The position numbers and the translations under genes were made by a program. DNA of 64,000 nt. Origin: Novispirillum itersonii (GTDB lineage: Bacteria > Pseudomonadota > Alphaproteobacteria > Rhodospirillales > Rhodospirillaceae). The notes beneath the pieces were generated by a model. The model had not been told where the DNA came from. It was given only the letters and a program-made list of their open reading frames with translations, and searched no databases. Numbering within the stretch: the first letter of the stretch is position 1; each line of letters begins with the position of its first letter. Below, piece after piece: positions 44,248-53,780 of the stretch. The stretch lies in contig NZ_JACIIX010000001.1 in the NCBI RefSeq assembly GCF_014205675.1, positions 420,989 through 484,988 of the forward strand, in the 5' to 3' direction.

Positions 44248-46446
44248 TTAGCCTTCCGGGGCAAGAGGGAAATCGGCCCGGAAGAGACTCCCCCGCCCTT
44301 CTTCACTGACAAAGGTGATGCCACCGCCCATTTCCTGCATCAGCCGGGCACTGATGGTCAGGCCGATTCCCGTGCCCTCAATGCCGCTGGTTTCCAGCCC
44401 GAGACGGGCAAAGGGCTCAAACAGAACCGTCTGCCGCGCGGCCGGAATGCCCCGGCCGTTGTCCTCAACCTCCACCACCGCCCGACGCGCAGTCCGGTCA
44501 ACGCGGGCGCGGACCCGCACCCACCCCCCCGGCCGGTTATACTTCACCGCATTGGACAGCAGATTGAGCACCACCTGCCGGGTCCGGGTCGGATCCGCCC
44601 AGACCGGCATCAGATCGTCCATCCCTTCCAGCATCACCGAAACATCGGTCTTCCGGGCCAGCGTCTCGGTCAGGACCACACAGTCCGCAATCAGATCCCC
44701 CAGAGCCACCGCCTGCGGGGACAGCGTCAGCTTCCCGGCCTCGATCCGGGTCAGGTCAAGGATCTCCGTGATCAGGGTCAGGAGATGTTCCCCGGCCTGT
44801 AGGATATGACGGACAGACCGCTGCTGCCGCTCACTCAGCGGATCCCGCGCACTGGACAGCAGCAGCTGGGCGAAGCCGAGCACCGCATTCAGCGGCGTTC
44901 TCAGCTCATGGCTCATGTTGGACAGAAACTCGGTCTTGGCCCGGCTGGCAGCGGTGGCCTGCAACTGCGCTTCCTTCAGGCCGGTGATGTCCACCCGGGT
45001 TCCAACCCGGAAGCCGTTGGGCAACCTGCTTTCATTGACCAGATACCAGCGGTCGCCGAAGCGCTGCTCCACGCTGCCCCCGACCTCGTGCAGGGTAATG
45101 CGGTCGGCGAACCACTGCACCTTATCGGAGTCGTCCGTCATCGAGGTGTCCCGGCTGGTGCTGTAGCGCAACAGATCCTCAAACCGGGTTCCGGGCCGGA
45201 CCAGCTCCGGGGGCAGCTCATACATGCGGCAATAGCTGTCATTACACAGCACCAGACCGTCAGCGATGGAGGACACCGCCATATCCAGCAGTTCCTGCTT
45301 CTCCTCCGCCGCCTGCCGGGCGACATGAATGTCGGTGGTGTCAAACACGATCCCGAACAGGGCGCAGTATTCGCGGGTCACCGGATCCCGTTCCGGCAGC
45401 AGGCGGACCAGCGCGGTCCGCCGCAGGCCGCTGGGCAGATGCAGGCGGACCTCGCGCGAGATTTCAACCCCGTACCGGAAGGCCGCCCGCCGGGCCTGCC
45501 GCAGAACCTTCCGGTCATCAGGGTGCACAGCCCGCAGATGGTTCCGCACAGAGGGGGCAAAGCTGTCCGCCGATACCCCGGACAGGGCATAACAGACCGG
45601 CGACCATTGCACCTGCCGGTCCCGGAAGCGGATCCGGAAATGCCCGACGTGGGCCACGTCCTCGGCCAGCGCCAGCAGACGGTTCCGCTCTTCCAGTTCC
45701 TGCAAGGCCCGGGTCCGCCGGGTCACATCCTTGGCAACCCCGACCAGACCGACAACCGCCGCCGCTGGGGTTTCGCCAAAGACCGGGGCCTTGACCGTCG
45801 AATAGATCCGCTCCCCCGCCGGGGTCGGGATCCGTTCCTCGTAAAAATGACTGAGCCCACCGCCGAGAACCTCCCGGTCAATCTCCACCACCCGTGCCGC
45901 AACATCGGGCTGAAAAATATCGGCATCCTGACGCCCGAGAACCTGATCCCGTTCCAGCCCCATCACCTGACAGCAGGCAATGTTGGCCAGCACGTAGCGG
46001 CCTTCGGCATCTTTGGCAAAAATCGGCTCCGGCGCAGCGTCAAGAATGGTCTGCAACAGGCCCTCTGCACTGACGGACGGCAACGGCCCGGCAGCGTGCT
46101 GGCGATGCAGGGCCTTGCGGCAGGCCCGCCGCAATCCCTGCCCAGCATCGGACAGGATCTCAGGCCATGTGAGCACGTCGCTGGCACCGGCAGCCATCAG
46201 GGCCTCCACCTGCCGGTCTGACCATTCAGGAATCACTGCGATGACCGGAGTCCCGGACTGCCGGAGCCTCTCCGGCAGGACTTCCCCGCCTGAAAGACCA
46301 TAGATGATCACAGGACGGGGGGCCGTCTCTGCCCCCTCCCGGTCCCCGGTGAACAGCCCCTCGGGAACCACAAGGCAGTCTGCGGCCCATTCACGGATGA
46401 AGGGCTCCAGAGGGGCGCAGGCAGATCCTGTTAACAATATACGCAT
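44248..46446 (-). CDS. PAS-domain sensor histidine kinase with degenerate receiver-like N-terminus
   Basis: A 732-residue cytoplasmic kinase, no membrane helix. Residues 1-105 look like a decayed receiver domain (EALMAAGASDVLTWPEI mimics the receiver end, but no phospho-Asp or conserved Lys is evident). Three PAS-like domains follow (about 125-245, 255-375, 385-490), then HisKA with H in FLSNMSHELRTPLNAVLGF and HATPase_c with N box NLLSNAVKYN, G1 DNGRGI and G2 GTGIGLT. No response regulator gene is adjacent. The tRNA repeat region lies 170 bp upstream of its start. Confidence 0.9.
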   Translation of the reverse strand: MRILLTGSACAPLEPFIREWAADCLVVPEGLFTGDREGAETAPRPVIIYGLSGGEVLPERLRQSGTPVIAVIPEWSDRQVEALMAAGASDVLTWPEILSDAGQGLRRACRKALHRQHAAGPLPSVSAEGLLQTILDAAPEPIFAKDAEGRYVLANIACCQVMGLERDQVLGRQDADIFQPDVAARVVEIDREVLGGGLSHFYEERIPTPAGERIYSTVKAPVFGETPAAAVVGLVGVAKDVTRRTRALQELEERNRLLALAEDVAHVGHFRIRFRDRQVQWSPVCYALSGVSADSFAPSVRNHLRAVHPDDRKVLRQARRAAFRYGVEISREVRLHLPSGLRRTALVRLLPERDPVTREYCALFGIVFDTTDIHVARQAAEEKQELLDMAVSSIADGLVLCNDSYCRMYELPPELVRPGTRFEDLLRYSTSRDTSMTDDSDKVQWFADRITLHEVGGSVEQRFGDRWYLVNESRLPNGFRVGTRVDITGLKEAQLQATAASRAKTEFLSNMSHELRTPLNAVLGFAQLLLSSARDPLSERQQRSVRHILQAGEHLLTLITEILDLTRIEAGKLTLSPQAVALGDLIADCVVLTETLARKTDVSVMLEGMDDLMPVWADPTRTRQVVLNLLSNAVKYNRPGGWVRVRARVDRTARRAVVEVEDNGRGIPAARQTVLFEPFARLGLETSGIEGTGIGLTISARLMQEMGGGITFVSEEGRGSLFRADFPLAPEG

Positions 46447-46697
46447 TCCGGTTCCGGCTATTGGTGTTGCAGGGATCCGCCTTCCTCGTCCTTCGGAGTA
46501 TCTGTGCCCTGCGGGTTAAGCGCAAGCCGGAGCACACTAAGACATTTGGGGGAAACCTGACACTCTCCCGCCCCTCGACAGAAGTCAGCCCTGAAATATC
46601 GGGCGAAGTTGCTCCGCCGGTCTGCCCCGCGGACTGGCACGCAACAGGCAGCGGAGCGATCCCGCCGGAGCGATGACAATGGGGAGTCCGGAAAGAA

Positions 46698-46727
46698 CAA
46701 AACCCCCGCGTCCTCCCCAAGGGTTTT
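46698..46727 (-). terminator. Degenerate terminator hairpin in array A
   Basis: AAAACCCCCGCG then CCCCAAGGGTTTT. The stem is interrupted compared with the copies at 46841 and 46983, but the same variant occurs at 47430-47459 in array B. Confidence 0.6.
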
Positions 46728-46840
46728 GATGGTGGAGCTAAGCGGGATCGAACCCCACCCGGTCTGCATCGCAGACCGGCACGCAACAGGCAGCGGAGCG
46801 ATCCCGCCGGAGCGATGGCAATGGGGAGTCTGGAAAGAAC

Positions 46841-46869
46841 AAAACCCCCGGGTGTTCCCCGGGGGTTTT
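46841..46869 (-). terminator. Terminator hairpin in array A (between units 1 and 2)
   Basis: AAAACCCCCGGG, a short loop, then CCCCGGGGGTTTT: at least a 12-bp stem with T-run on either strand. Confidence 0.8.
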
Positions 46870-46982
46870 GATGGTGGAGCTAAGCGGGAGCGAACCCCAA
46901 CCGGTCGGCATCGCAGACCGGCACGCAACAGGCAGCGGGGCGATCCCGCCGGAGTGATGACAATGGGGAGTCTGGAAAGAAC

Positions 46983-47011
46983 AAAACCCCCGGGTATTCC
47001 CCGGGGGTTTT
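46983..47011 (-). terminator. Terminator directly after tRNA-Ala(GGC) copy 1
   Basis: The same AAAACCCCCGGG / CCCGGGGGTTTT hairpin, starting 3 nt after the tRNA CCA end in transcript order. Confidence 0.85.
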
Positions 47012-47013
47012 GA

Positions 47014-47089
<76 letters not shown>

Positions 47090-47134
47090 GTTTTGTTTGG
47101 CGGTCGGTCTGGGTGACTGCCTCGGTGGAGCGGG

Positions 47135-47163
47135 GTTATAAGGGGTTAACCGCACCCCGGCAA
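47135..47163 (-). promoter_or_regulatory. Promoter of tRNA-Ala(GGC) copy 1
   Basis: On the minus strand TTGCCG (47163-47158), 17 nt, TATAAC (47140-47135), giving a leader of about 40 nt. The same promoter precedes copy 2. Confidence 0.75.
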
Positions 47164-47429
47164 GAACTTTTTTCAAAATCTGTCATTTTTTTCCCGACAC
47201 CCCGGAAACCCGTGGATTTTCCTTGGTAGACAACGGCATCACCCGCCTGACGGCAGGATGAATACGGACCGACAGAAAATCAAAAATGCCCCAGGTCTTC
47301 CCCGGAAGTTTTGAGGGTAGTGCTGAGCGGGATCGAACCCCACCCGGTCTGCATCGCAGACCGGCACGCAACAGGCAGCGGAGCAATCCCGCCGGAACGA
47401 TGGCAATGGGGGAGGGGTCTGGAAAGAAC

Positions 47430-47459
47430 AAAACCCCCGCGTCCTCCCCAAGGGTTTTG
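47430..47459 (-). terminator. Degenerate terminator hairpin in array B
   Basis: Same interrupted-stem variant as at 46698-46727. Confidence 0.55.
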
Positions 47460-47570
47460 ATGGTGGAGCTAAGCGGGAGCGAACCCCAACCGGTCTGCAT
47501 TGCAGACCGGCACGTAACGGACAGCGGAGCGATCCCGCCGGAACGATGGCAATGGGGGGGCCGGAAAGAA

Positions 47571-47603
47571 CAAAACCCCCCGGGCCTTCCCCGGGGGGTT
47601 TTG
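47571..47603 (-). terminator. Terminator hairpin in array B (between units 1 and 2)
   Basis: AAAACCCCCCGGG, a short loop, then CCCCGGGGGGTTTT; compensating changes on both arms extend the stem by one pair relative to the other copies, which suggests selection for pairing. Confidence 0.8.
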
Positions 47604-47716
47604 ATGGTGGCGCTAAGCGGGATCGAACCCCAACCGGTCTGCATTGCAGACCGGCACGTAACGGACAGCGGAGCGATCCCGCCGGAGCGATGGCGATGGG
47701 GAGTCTGGAAATAACA

Positions 47717-47745
47717 AAACCCCCGGGTGTTCCCCGGGGGTTTTG
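47717..47745 (-). terminator. Terminator directly after tRNA-Ala(GGC) copy 2
   Basis: AAAACCCCCGGG / CCCCGGGGGTTTT hairpin beginning 1-2 nt after the CCA end. Confidence 0.85.
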
Positions 47746-47746
47746 A

Positions 47747-47822
<76 letters not shown>

Positions 47823-47868
47823 GTTTTTGTTCGGCGGTCGGTCTGGGTGACTGCCTCGGTGGAGCGGG

Positions 47869-47897
47869 GTTATAAGGGGTTAGCCGCACCCCGGCAA
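47869..47897 (-). promoter_or_regulatory. Promoter of tRNA-Ala(GGC) copy 2
   Basis: On the minus strand TTGCCG (47897-47892), 17 nt, TATAAC (47874-47869); same as copy 1. Confidence 0.75.
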
Positions 47898-48069
47898 GAA
47901 AAAAATGCACCCCCGGTTTCATTTTTTTCACACCCCCACGCAACCATGCGGCTTTCAGCGCTTTTCCCGGTTAAATCAAAGGGCTGCCGCAGGCCTTACC
48001 ATCAGCAGAAAGGGCCACCCCATCACTGGAGCAGCCCTTTCAGGATCCGGCAGACCGGCACAGGAACGA

Positions 48070-48405
48070 TTACTCGTCCTGCTCACCCGGTTCGAGGTGA
48101 TCCATCACCTCGGCCATATCATCATCGTCCTCGCCGAGGTCCGAGGCGTCCTCAATCAGGGCGTCGTCGTCCTCTTCCCCGATGATATCCTCCTCAATTT
48201 CTTCTTCCTCGACCGGCGCTGCGACCGCAGTCTTCTTCACTGCGTCATTCCGGGCCCCCTTGCCGCCGCGACGAACCTTCGGCGCAGCGTCCTTCTCGTT
48301 TTCCGCACCACACTTGGGGCAGACGATCGGGTCTTTGTTCAGATCATAGAAGCGGGCCCCGCAGGCAGAGCAGACGCGCTTGGTTCCCCATTCCGGTTTA
48401 GCCAC
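48070..48405 (-). CDS. TIGR02300 family zinc-ribbon protein with acidic tail
   Basis: A 111-residue protein beginning with the TIGR02300 motif AKPEWGTKRVCSACGARFYD and DPIVCPKCGAE (four Cys, zinc ribbon) and ending in a strongly acidic region (EEEEIEEDIIGEEDDD onward). The start is a GTG at 48405 with GGAGG 8 bp upstream. The family is widespread in alphaproteobacteria, has no known function and is typically next to aroA, as here (divergent). Confidence 0.9.
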   Translation of the reverse strand: MAKPEWGTKRVCSACGARFYDLNKDPIVCPKCGAENEKDAAPKVRRGGKGARNDAVKKTAVAAPVEEEEIEEDIIGEEDDDALIEDASDLGEDDDDMAEVMDHLEPGEQDE

Positions 48406-48651
48406 CCGAAAACCTCCGAGTATCGTGACTTGGTCCTGAGAGGCGCATTTGCCATCGTTTCCCCCGCCTGTCAAAACCAAAAATCACACTGTGCCCGAAC
48501 AGCCCCCTCATTCCGGCTGATCCGGATACCGCACCCTGCCGGACCGGAGCGCATTTTCCGCCCGCCACTGCCGTTACGGCACCTACCCTTGGCGGCGCCG
48601 ATATGGTATCCAGCCTGACCTGTCTCACCCTTTTTTCCCCGGAAAAGTCAC

Positions 48652-50007
48652 ATGAGTCATCCTGCTTCCGCCACTGCCAAAGCCCTGTGGTCGAAGGCCT
48701 GCCCGCCGCTGTCCGGCGACATCCGCGTGCCGGGCGACAAATCCGTCTCCCACCGCGCCCTGATGTTCGGGGCCCTGGCCATCGGCGAGACAGTGGTCGA
48801 GGGCCTGCTGGAAGGCGAGGACGTGCTGCGCACGGCTGCGGCCATGAAACAGCTTGGTGCCAGCGTTGAACGCCGCGATGACGGCACCTGGGTGCTGCAT
48901 GGCCGCGGTGTCGGCGGCCTGACCGAACCGGCCGACGTGCTGGATATGGGCAACGCCGGAACCGGTGCCCGCCTGCTGATGGGCCTGCTGGCCAGCCACC
49001 CGTTCACTGCGGTGCTGACCGGCGATGCCTCGCTGCGCAGCCGCCCGATGGCCCGCGTCACCACGCCGCTGGCGCAGATGGGGGCCACCTTCACCGGCCG
49101 CTCCGGCGGCCGCCTGCCGATGGCCGTCACCGGCACCGAAACCCCGGTGCCGATCAGCTACACCCTGCCGGTCGCCTCAGCGCAGGTGAAAAGCGCGATT
49201 CTGCTGGCCGGACTGAACACCCCGGGCGAAACCACCGTGACCGAGCCGGAACCGACCCGCGACCATACTGAGCTGATGCTGCGGGCCTTCGGGGCCGATG
49301 TCCGGGTCCAAGACCGCGCCGACGGCAGCCGGGTCATCACCCTGACCGGCCAGCCGGAGCTGACCGGCCGTCACATCGTGGTGCCGTCGGATCCGTCGTC
49401 CGCCGCCTTCCCGGTGGCAGCGGCCCTGATCGTGCCGGGCAGCCACATCACCGTGCGGGGGGTTGGCATGAACCCGTTGCGCACCGGCCTGTACACCACG
49501 CTGCGGGAAATGGGAGCGGACCTGACCGTCACCAACGAACGGGTCGAGGGCGGGGAACCGGTCGCCGACCTGATCGTGAAGCAGGGCCCGCTGAAGGGGG
49601 TTTCGGTCCCGGCGGAGCGTGCCCCCAGCATGATCGACGAATACCCGATTCTGTCGGTGGTTGCCGCCTTCGCCAGCGGCGAAACCCGGATGAACGGGCT
49701 GGCCGAACTGCGGGTGAAGGAAAGCGACCGCCTGAGCCTGATGGCCAATGGGCTGGCCGCCTGTGGCGTCACCGTGCGGGTGGAGGGCGACGACCTGATC
49801 GTCACCGGCACCGGCACCGCCCCGAAGGGCGGCCAGAACATCGCCGTTAATCTCGACCACCGGATCGGCATGAGCTTTCTGGTGCTGGGGATGGCATCGC
49901 AGGAAGCCGTCGGCATTGACGACGAATCCGCCATCGGCACCAGCTTCCCCGGATTCTCGGCGCTGATGACCGGCCTTGGTGCCCGGTTTTCCGGCATGGA
50001 AGGGTAA
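48652..50007 (+). CDS. aroA: 3-phosphoshikimate 1-carboxyvinyltransferase (EPSP synthase)
   Basis: Joins shikimate 3-phosphate and PEP in the shikimate pathway. It has 451 residues with the N-terminal [19 protein letters not shown], the PEP-loop [29 protein letters not shown] and LRVKESDRL. The N-terminus and spacing look like class II (alphaproteobacterial, CP4-like) enzymes. It is followed after 3 bp by cmk, the conserved aroA-cmk-rpsA order. Confidence 0.96.
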   Translation: MSHPASATAKALWSKACPPLSGDIRVPGDKSVSHRALMFGALAIGETVVEGLLEGEDVLRTAAAMKQLGASVERRDDGTWVLHGRGVGGLTEPADVLDMGNAGTGARLLMGLLASHPFTAVLTGDASLRSRPMARVTTPLAQMGATFTGRSGGRLPMAVTGTETPVPISYTLPVASAQVKSAILLAGLNTPGETTVTEPEPTRDHTELMLRAFGADVRVQDRADGSRVITLTGQPELTGRHIVVPSDPSSAAFPVAAALIVPGSHITVRGVGMNPLRTGLYTTLREMGADLTVTNERVEGGEPVADLIVKQGPLKGVSVPAERAPSMIDEYPILSVVAAFASGETRMNGLAELRVKESDRLSLMANGLAACGVTVRVEGDDLIVTGTGTAPKGGQNIAVNLDHRIGMSFLVLGMASQEAVGIDDESAIGTSFPGFSALMTGLGARFSGMEG

Positions 50008-50010
50008 GCG

Positions 50011-50673
50011 ATGATCTCCACCGTTATCGCCATTGACGGCCCCGCCGCCGCCGGAAAAGGCACGCTGGCCCGGCGGCTGGCTGATCATTTCGGCTACGCC
50101 TATCTCGATACCGGTTCGATCTACCGGGCGGTCGGCCTGAAGGTGCTGCGCACCGGACAGGACCCGCAGGACCCCGCCGCCGCCGAAGCGGCGGCCCGGA
50201 GCCTGACGCCGGATGAACTGTTCAGCCTGCAAAAAGACCCGGACCTGCGGACCGAGGCCGGGGGACAGGCGGCATCTAAGGTTGCCGCCATTCCCGGTGT
50301 CCGCGCCGCACTGCTGGACTTCCAGCGCCAGTTCGCCGCCGTTCCGCCCGGCGGCTGCGCCGGGGCGGTTCTGGATGGCCGGGACATCGGCACCGTGGTC
50401 TGCCCTGATGCCACCCACAAGCTGTTCGTCACCGCCAGTGTCGAAGAACGGGCCCGCCGCCGCGTCGCGGAGTTGCGCGCGAAGGGAATTGAGAGTATAG
50501 AGTCCGACGTTCTTGCAGACATGAAGGAACGGGACGCGCGCGATTCCCAGCGGGATGTCGCGCCGTTGCGCCCGGCAGAAGACGCTCTTGAGCTTGATAC
50601 TTCTGCCTTGGATGCCGACGCCGCGTTTGCGGCGGTGCTCGATTATCTTCAGCGGAAGGCGGTCCCCCGATAA
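50011..50673 (+). CDS. cmk: Cytidylate kinase
   Basis: Phosphorylates CMP and dCMP with ATP. It has 220 residues: P-loop [44 protein letters not shown] and [20 protein letters not shown]. The 3-bp gap after aroA implies coupled translation, and rpsA follows. Confidence 0.96.
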   Translation: MISTVIAIDGPAAAGKGTLARRLADHFGYAYLDTGSIYRAVGLKVLRTGQDPQDPAAAEAAARSLTPDELFSLQKDPDLRTEAGGQAASKVAAIPGVRAALLDFQRQFAAVPPGGCAGAVLDGRDIGTVVCPDATHKLFVTASVEERARRRVAELRAKGIESIESDVLADMKERDARDSQRDVAPLRPAEDALELDTSALDADAAFAAVLDYLQRKAVPR

Positions 50674-50838
50674 AGAATCGGGCGGGACCCTTCCGCCTGT
50701 CTGCTTTGAACAAAACCCCCTGATCCCGACGGGACAGGAGGGTCCTGACAGGCTGTGCCGCCCCTGACCGGGCGGAAGACCGCCGGAGCCAACCGGCAGG
50801 CCGGAAAGACTGAAAACTTTGAAAGGAATTTAAAACCC

Positions 50839-52530
50839 ATGGTTACCGCCGCTGATTTCAGCTTCGAGGATCTCCTCAACGAAGCCTTTGCCCAGGAATA
50901 CACCATTGAAGGCAGCGTGGTGCGTGGCACCATCCTCCGCATCGATGGCGACTTCGCCCTGGTCGATGTGGGCCTCAAGTCCGAAGGCCGTATCTCCACC
51001 CGTGAATTCACCCGTCATGGCGATAACACCGAGCTGAAGGCCGGTGATCAGATCGACGTGTTCGTGGAACGCTATGAAGACAAGGACGGTCTGATCGTTC
51101 TGTCCCGTGACAAGGCCCGCCGCGAGGAAGCCTGGAACGACCTGGAAAAGAGCTTCAACGACGCCCAGCGCGTCGACGGCGTGATCTTCGGTCGCGTCAA
51201 GGGCGGCTTCACCGTCGATCTGTCCGGTGCCGTGGCGTTCCTGCCGGGCTCCCAGGTTGATATCCGTCCGGTCCGTGACATCGGCCCGCTGATGGGTCAG
51301 TCCCAGACCTTCCAGATCCTGAAGATGGACCGCGCCCGCGGCAACATCGTGGTGTCCCGTCGTGCCGTGCTGGAAGAAAGCCGCGCCGAAGAACGCGCCA
51401 AGCTGATGTCCGGCCTGAAGGAAGGCATGATCCTCGACGGCGTCGTCAAGAACATCACCGACTACGGTGCGTTCGTTGACCTCGGCGGCGTTGACGGCCT
51501 GCTGCACGTCACCGACATCTCCTGGAAGCGCGTCAACCACCCGTCCGAAGCGCTGACCATCGGTCAGACCGTCAAGGTGCAGGTGATCCGCTTCAATGCT
51601 GAAACCCAGCGTATCTCGCTCGGCATGAAGCAGCTGGAAGCTGACCCGTGGGATGGCGTTGCCGCCAAGTACCCGCAGGGCACCAAGTTCACCGGCCGCG
51701 TGACCAACATCACCGACTACGGTGCGTTCGTCGAGCTGGAAGCCGGTGTCGAAGGTCTGGTCCACGTCTCCGAAATGAGCTGGACCAAGAAGAACATCCA
51801 CCCGGGCAAGATCGTCTCCACCTCTCAGGAAGTGGAAGTGATGATCCTGGACGTCGATCAGGAAAAGCGTCGTATTTCGCTGGGCCTGAAGCAGTGCGCC
51901 GGCAACCCGTGGGAAACCTTCGCCGAACAGTTCCCGGCCGGGACCGAAGTCGAAGGCGAGATCAAGAACATCACCGAATTCGGTCTGTTCATCGGTCTGC
52001 CGGGCGACATCGACGGCATGGTGCACCTGTCCGACCTGTCCTGGTCCGAATCCGCCGAAGAAGCCGTCAAGGCCTACAGCCGTGGCGACGTCGTCAAGGC
52101 GAAGGTTCTGGACGTGGATATCGAGAAGGAACGTATCTCCCTCGGTATCAAGCAGCTGGGTGACGATCCGTTCGCCACTGCCGCTTCCGGCATGAAGAAG
52201 GGCACCGTCGTGACCGCCGTGGTCACCGCTGTGCAGGACAACGGCGTTGAAGTTGAAGTGGACGGCACCGTCTCCTTCATCCGCAAGTCCGACCTGTCCC
52301 GCGAGCGCAACGACCAGCGTCCGGAACGCTTCTCGGTGGGCGATAAGATCGACGCCAAGGTCGTGTCGATCGACAGCAAGACCCGCAAGATCGGTCTGTC
52401 GATCAAGGCCCGCGAAATCGAGGAAGAAAAGCAGGCGATGGCTGAGTACGGCACTGCCGACTCCGGCGCTTCGCTGGGCGATATCCTCGGCGCTGCCCTG
52501 AAGCAGGCTCAGGAAGCCAAGGGCGAATAA
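50839..52530 (+). CDS. rpsA: 30S ribosomal protein S1
   Basis: An mRNA-binding ribosomal protein, 563 residues, with six S1 (OB-fold) repeats; recurrent segments such as VKNITDYGAFVDLGGVDGLL and VTNITDYGAFVELEAGVEGL show them. ATG 50839 follows GAAAGGAA. Codon use is strongly biased (GGT, CGT, TCC, AAG) compared with its neighbours, as expected for a very highly expressed gene. A 165-bp leader separates it from cmk and could hold autoregulatory structure. Confidence 0.98.
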   Translation: MVTAADFSFEDLLNEAFAQEYTIEGSVVRGTILRIDGDFALVDVGLKSEGRISTREFTRHGDNTELKAGDQIDVFVERYEDKDGLIVLSRDKARREEAWNDLEKSFNDAQRVDGVIFGRVKGGFTVDLSGAVAFLPGSQVDIRPVRDIGPLMGQSQTFQILKMDRARGNIVVSRRAVLEESRAEERAKLMSGLKEGMILDGVVKNITDYGAFVDLGGVDGLLHVTDISWKRVNHPSEALTIGQTVKVQVIRFNAETQRISLGMKQLEADPWDGVAAKYPQGTKFTGRVTNITDYGAFVELEAGVEGLVHVSEMSWTKKNIHPGKIVSTSQEVEVMILDVDQEKRRISLGLKQCAGNPWETFAEQFPAGTEVEGEIKNITEFGLFIGLPGDIDGMVHLSDLSWSESAEEAVKAYSRGDVVKAKVLDVDIEKERISLGIKQLGDDPFATAASGMKKGTVVTAVVTAVQDNGVEVEVDGTVSFIRKSDLSRERNDQRPERFSVGDKIDAKVVSIDSKTRKIGLSIKAREIEEEKQAMAEYGTADSGASLGDILGAALKQAQEAKGE

Positions 52531-52577
52531 GCCCTCCGGCTTTCCCGGCGGATTTCCCCGCCGGTCTGTGATGAAAG

Positions 52578-52612
52578 GTGCCCCCGTCTTTGGCGGGGGC
52601 ACTTTTCTTTTT
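52578..52612 (+). terminator. Intrinsic terminator of rpsA
   Basis: GTGCCCCCG (52578-52586) pairs with 52594-52602 around a 7-nt loop, followed by TTTTCTTTTT. Confidence 0.92.
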
Positions 52613-53050
52613 GACAAAAACCTTTGAAACAAAGCACTTATACTTGACGGTCCGGTCCGGCTTTGGCACCCTTTGGCTAGGTCTTTCAGGGTATGACTGA
52701 CATAAGGTGTTCTGCCCGCCTTTCCTGCGGCCCCGGACCCTGTGCGTTGAAGCCTGCGGACCCTGTTTTAGCCTTCTGCCTGTCGACACGCTAACCGCTT
52801 GAACACCGCCCTGACTGGTGACACTCCGCCCGATGCTGTTCTGTCGGATCCGGGGAAACATCAGAAACCGGGCGCAGCATATTCTGTGTGGATGGTCTTT
52901 ACGGCCCCGGGGCCACAACCCGGAGAGACGCCCGGATCACTCTGCACCGCTTGAGCAGAACAGGCCCGTCTCCGGGACACCTGAGCAGACATCCGGACTG
53001 GCCCTGTTTTACCCGCAACCCCGTTACCTGCCTTCAGGGGGGATCGCTGA
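52613..53050. other. Intergenic region before ihfB
   Basis: A 438-bp gap. A good -35-like TTGACG at 52644-52649 has no convincing -10 at 16-18 bp. CGGACCCTG occurs twice near 52733 and 52757. No tRNA, small RNA or coding sequence was recognised; it presumably holds the ihfB promoter and leader. Confidence 0.4.
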
Positions 53051-53341
53051 ATGACCAAATCAGAACTGATTGCGCGTCTGGCTGAACGGAACCCGCACCT
53101 TTACCAGCGGGATATTGAACGCATCGTTTCGACCATTTTTGACGAGATCTCCTCAGCTCTCGCCCGGGGTGACCGGGTCGAACTGCGGGGGTTCGGCGCC
53201 TTCTCGGTCAAGCGGCGGGAAGCCCGGCTGGGCCGCAATCCGCGCACCGGGGAATCGGTGGACGTGTCGGAAAAGGCGGTGCCGTACTTCAAGACCGGCA
53301 AGCAGCTGCGCGACATGCTGAACACCGACGGCGACGAATAA
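53051..53341 (+). CDS. ihfB: Integration host factor subunit beta
   Basis: A 96-residue DNA-bending protein of the HU/IHF family, with [40 protein letters not shown] and the beta-arm tip [14 protein letters not shown]. It forms the IHF heterodimer with an alpha subunit encoded elsewhere. The position after rpsA is conserved in proteobacteria. Confidence 0.96.
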   Translation: MTKSELIARLAERNPHLYQRDIERIVSTIFDEISSALARGDRVELRGFGAFSVKRREARLGRNPRTGESVDVSEKAVPYFKTGKQLRDMLNTDGDE

Positions 53342-53350
53342 GCGCCCGGC

Positions 53351-53731
53351 ATGTTGACCCGCCTTCTGCGCCGCCTGCTGTTCTGGCTGATCGGGGTCCC
53401 GTTCGGACTGGCCCTGACCCTGTTTGCCGTTGCCAACCGGCAACCGGTTGATGTCGGCCTCTGGCCCCTCCCCTGGACCCTCCAGCTGCCGCTGTACGTT
53501 CAGGTTCTTGGCGGGGTTGGGGTCGGGCTGATCGCCGGTGTCTGCCTGAGCTGGATCGGCAGCGCCGGATTGCGGGCCAGAGCAAGGGCCTCCCGCCGCC
53601 GCACCCGGGAACTGGAACGGGAGGTGACACGCCTGCGCCTGCACCAGCAGGACGCCACCCCCGCCGAGGCACCGGCCCTGCCCCGCCCTGCTGCGGAGCA
53701 GGCATCGCTGCTGCCGGGTATGATCTCCTGA
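53351..53731 (+). CDS. LapA (DUF1049) domain protein
   Basis: A 126-residue membrane protein with two helices (about residues 8-28 and 48-70) and the DUF1049 motif FAVANRQPVDVGLWPLPW between them, followed by an Arg-rich, coiled tail. Homologues follow ihfB in many proteobacteria; in E. coli the relative LapA works with LapB on LPS synthesis control. It begins 9 bp after ihfB. Confidence 0.88.
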   Translation: MLTRLLRRLLFWLIGVPFGLALTLFAVANRQPVDVGLWPLPWTLQLPLYVQVLGGVGVGLIAGVCLSWIGSAGLRARARASRRRTRELEREVTRLRLHQQDATPAEAPALPRPAAEQASLLPGMIS

Positions 53732-53780
53732 TCCATCCACCCCCTGGAAGGAAGCAGGGTTCAGCAAGCGGCGGACCGCA

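Larger units (their letters stand above)
46617..47013 (-). repeat. Tandem array A: 142-bp units carrying tRNA-Ala 3' ends
   Basis: Downstream of tRNA-Ala(GGC) copy 1 on the minus strand. Two full units (46872-47013 and 46730-46871) and a partial one (46617-46729) have an exact 142-bp period. Each full unit holds, in transcript order, a terminator hairpin, a ~60-nt spacer, a perfect CCGGTCTGC-type hairpin (imperfect in the first unit), and a copy of the last ~25 nt of the tRNA including CCA. The partial unit lacks the tRNA piece. No D-arm or anticodon arm is present, so the units are not tRNA genes. Confidence 0.9.
47284..47746 (-). repeat. Tandem array B: 142-146-bp units carrying tRNA-Ala 3' ends
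   Basis: Downstream of tRNA-Ala(GGC) copy 2. Units 47605-47746 (142 bp), 47461-47604 (144 bp) and 47315-47460 (146 bp) have the same composition as array A. A decayed terminator remnant at 47284-47314 ends the array. The tRNA-derived segment gains substitutions with distance: one in unit 1 (GGCGCTAAG for GGAGCTAAG), several in unit 3 (GGTAGTGCTGAGC). Confidence 0.9.

Noticed and set aside
50830-52632. Long (600-residue) open frame antisense to rpsA
   Set aside because: It mirrors rpsA exactly; GC-rich codon bias creates long antisense frames. No ribosome site or recognisable domain. Similar frames opposite dnaK, argG, the DUF4159 genes and mutY were rejected for the same reason.
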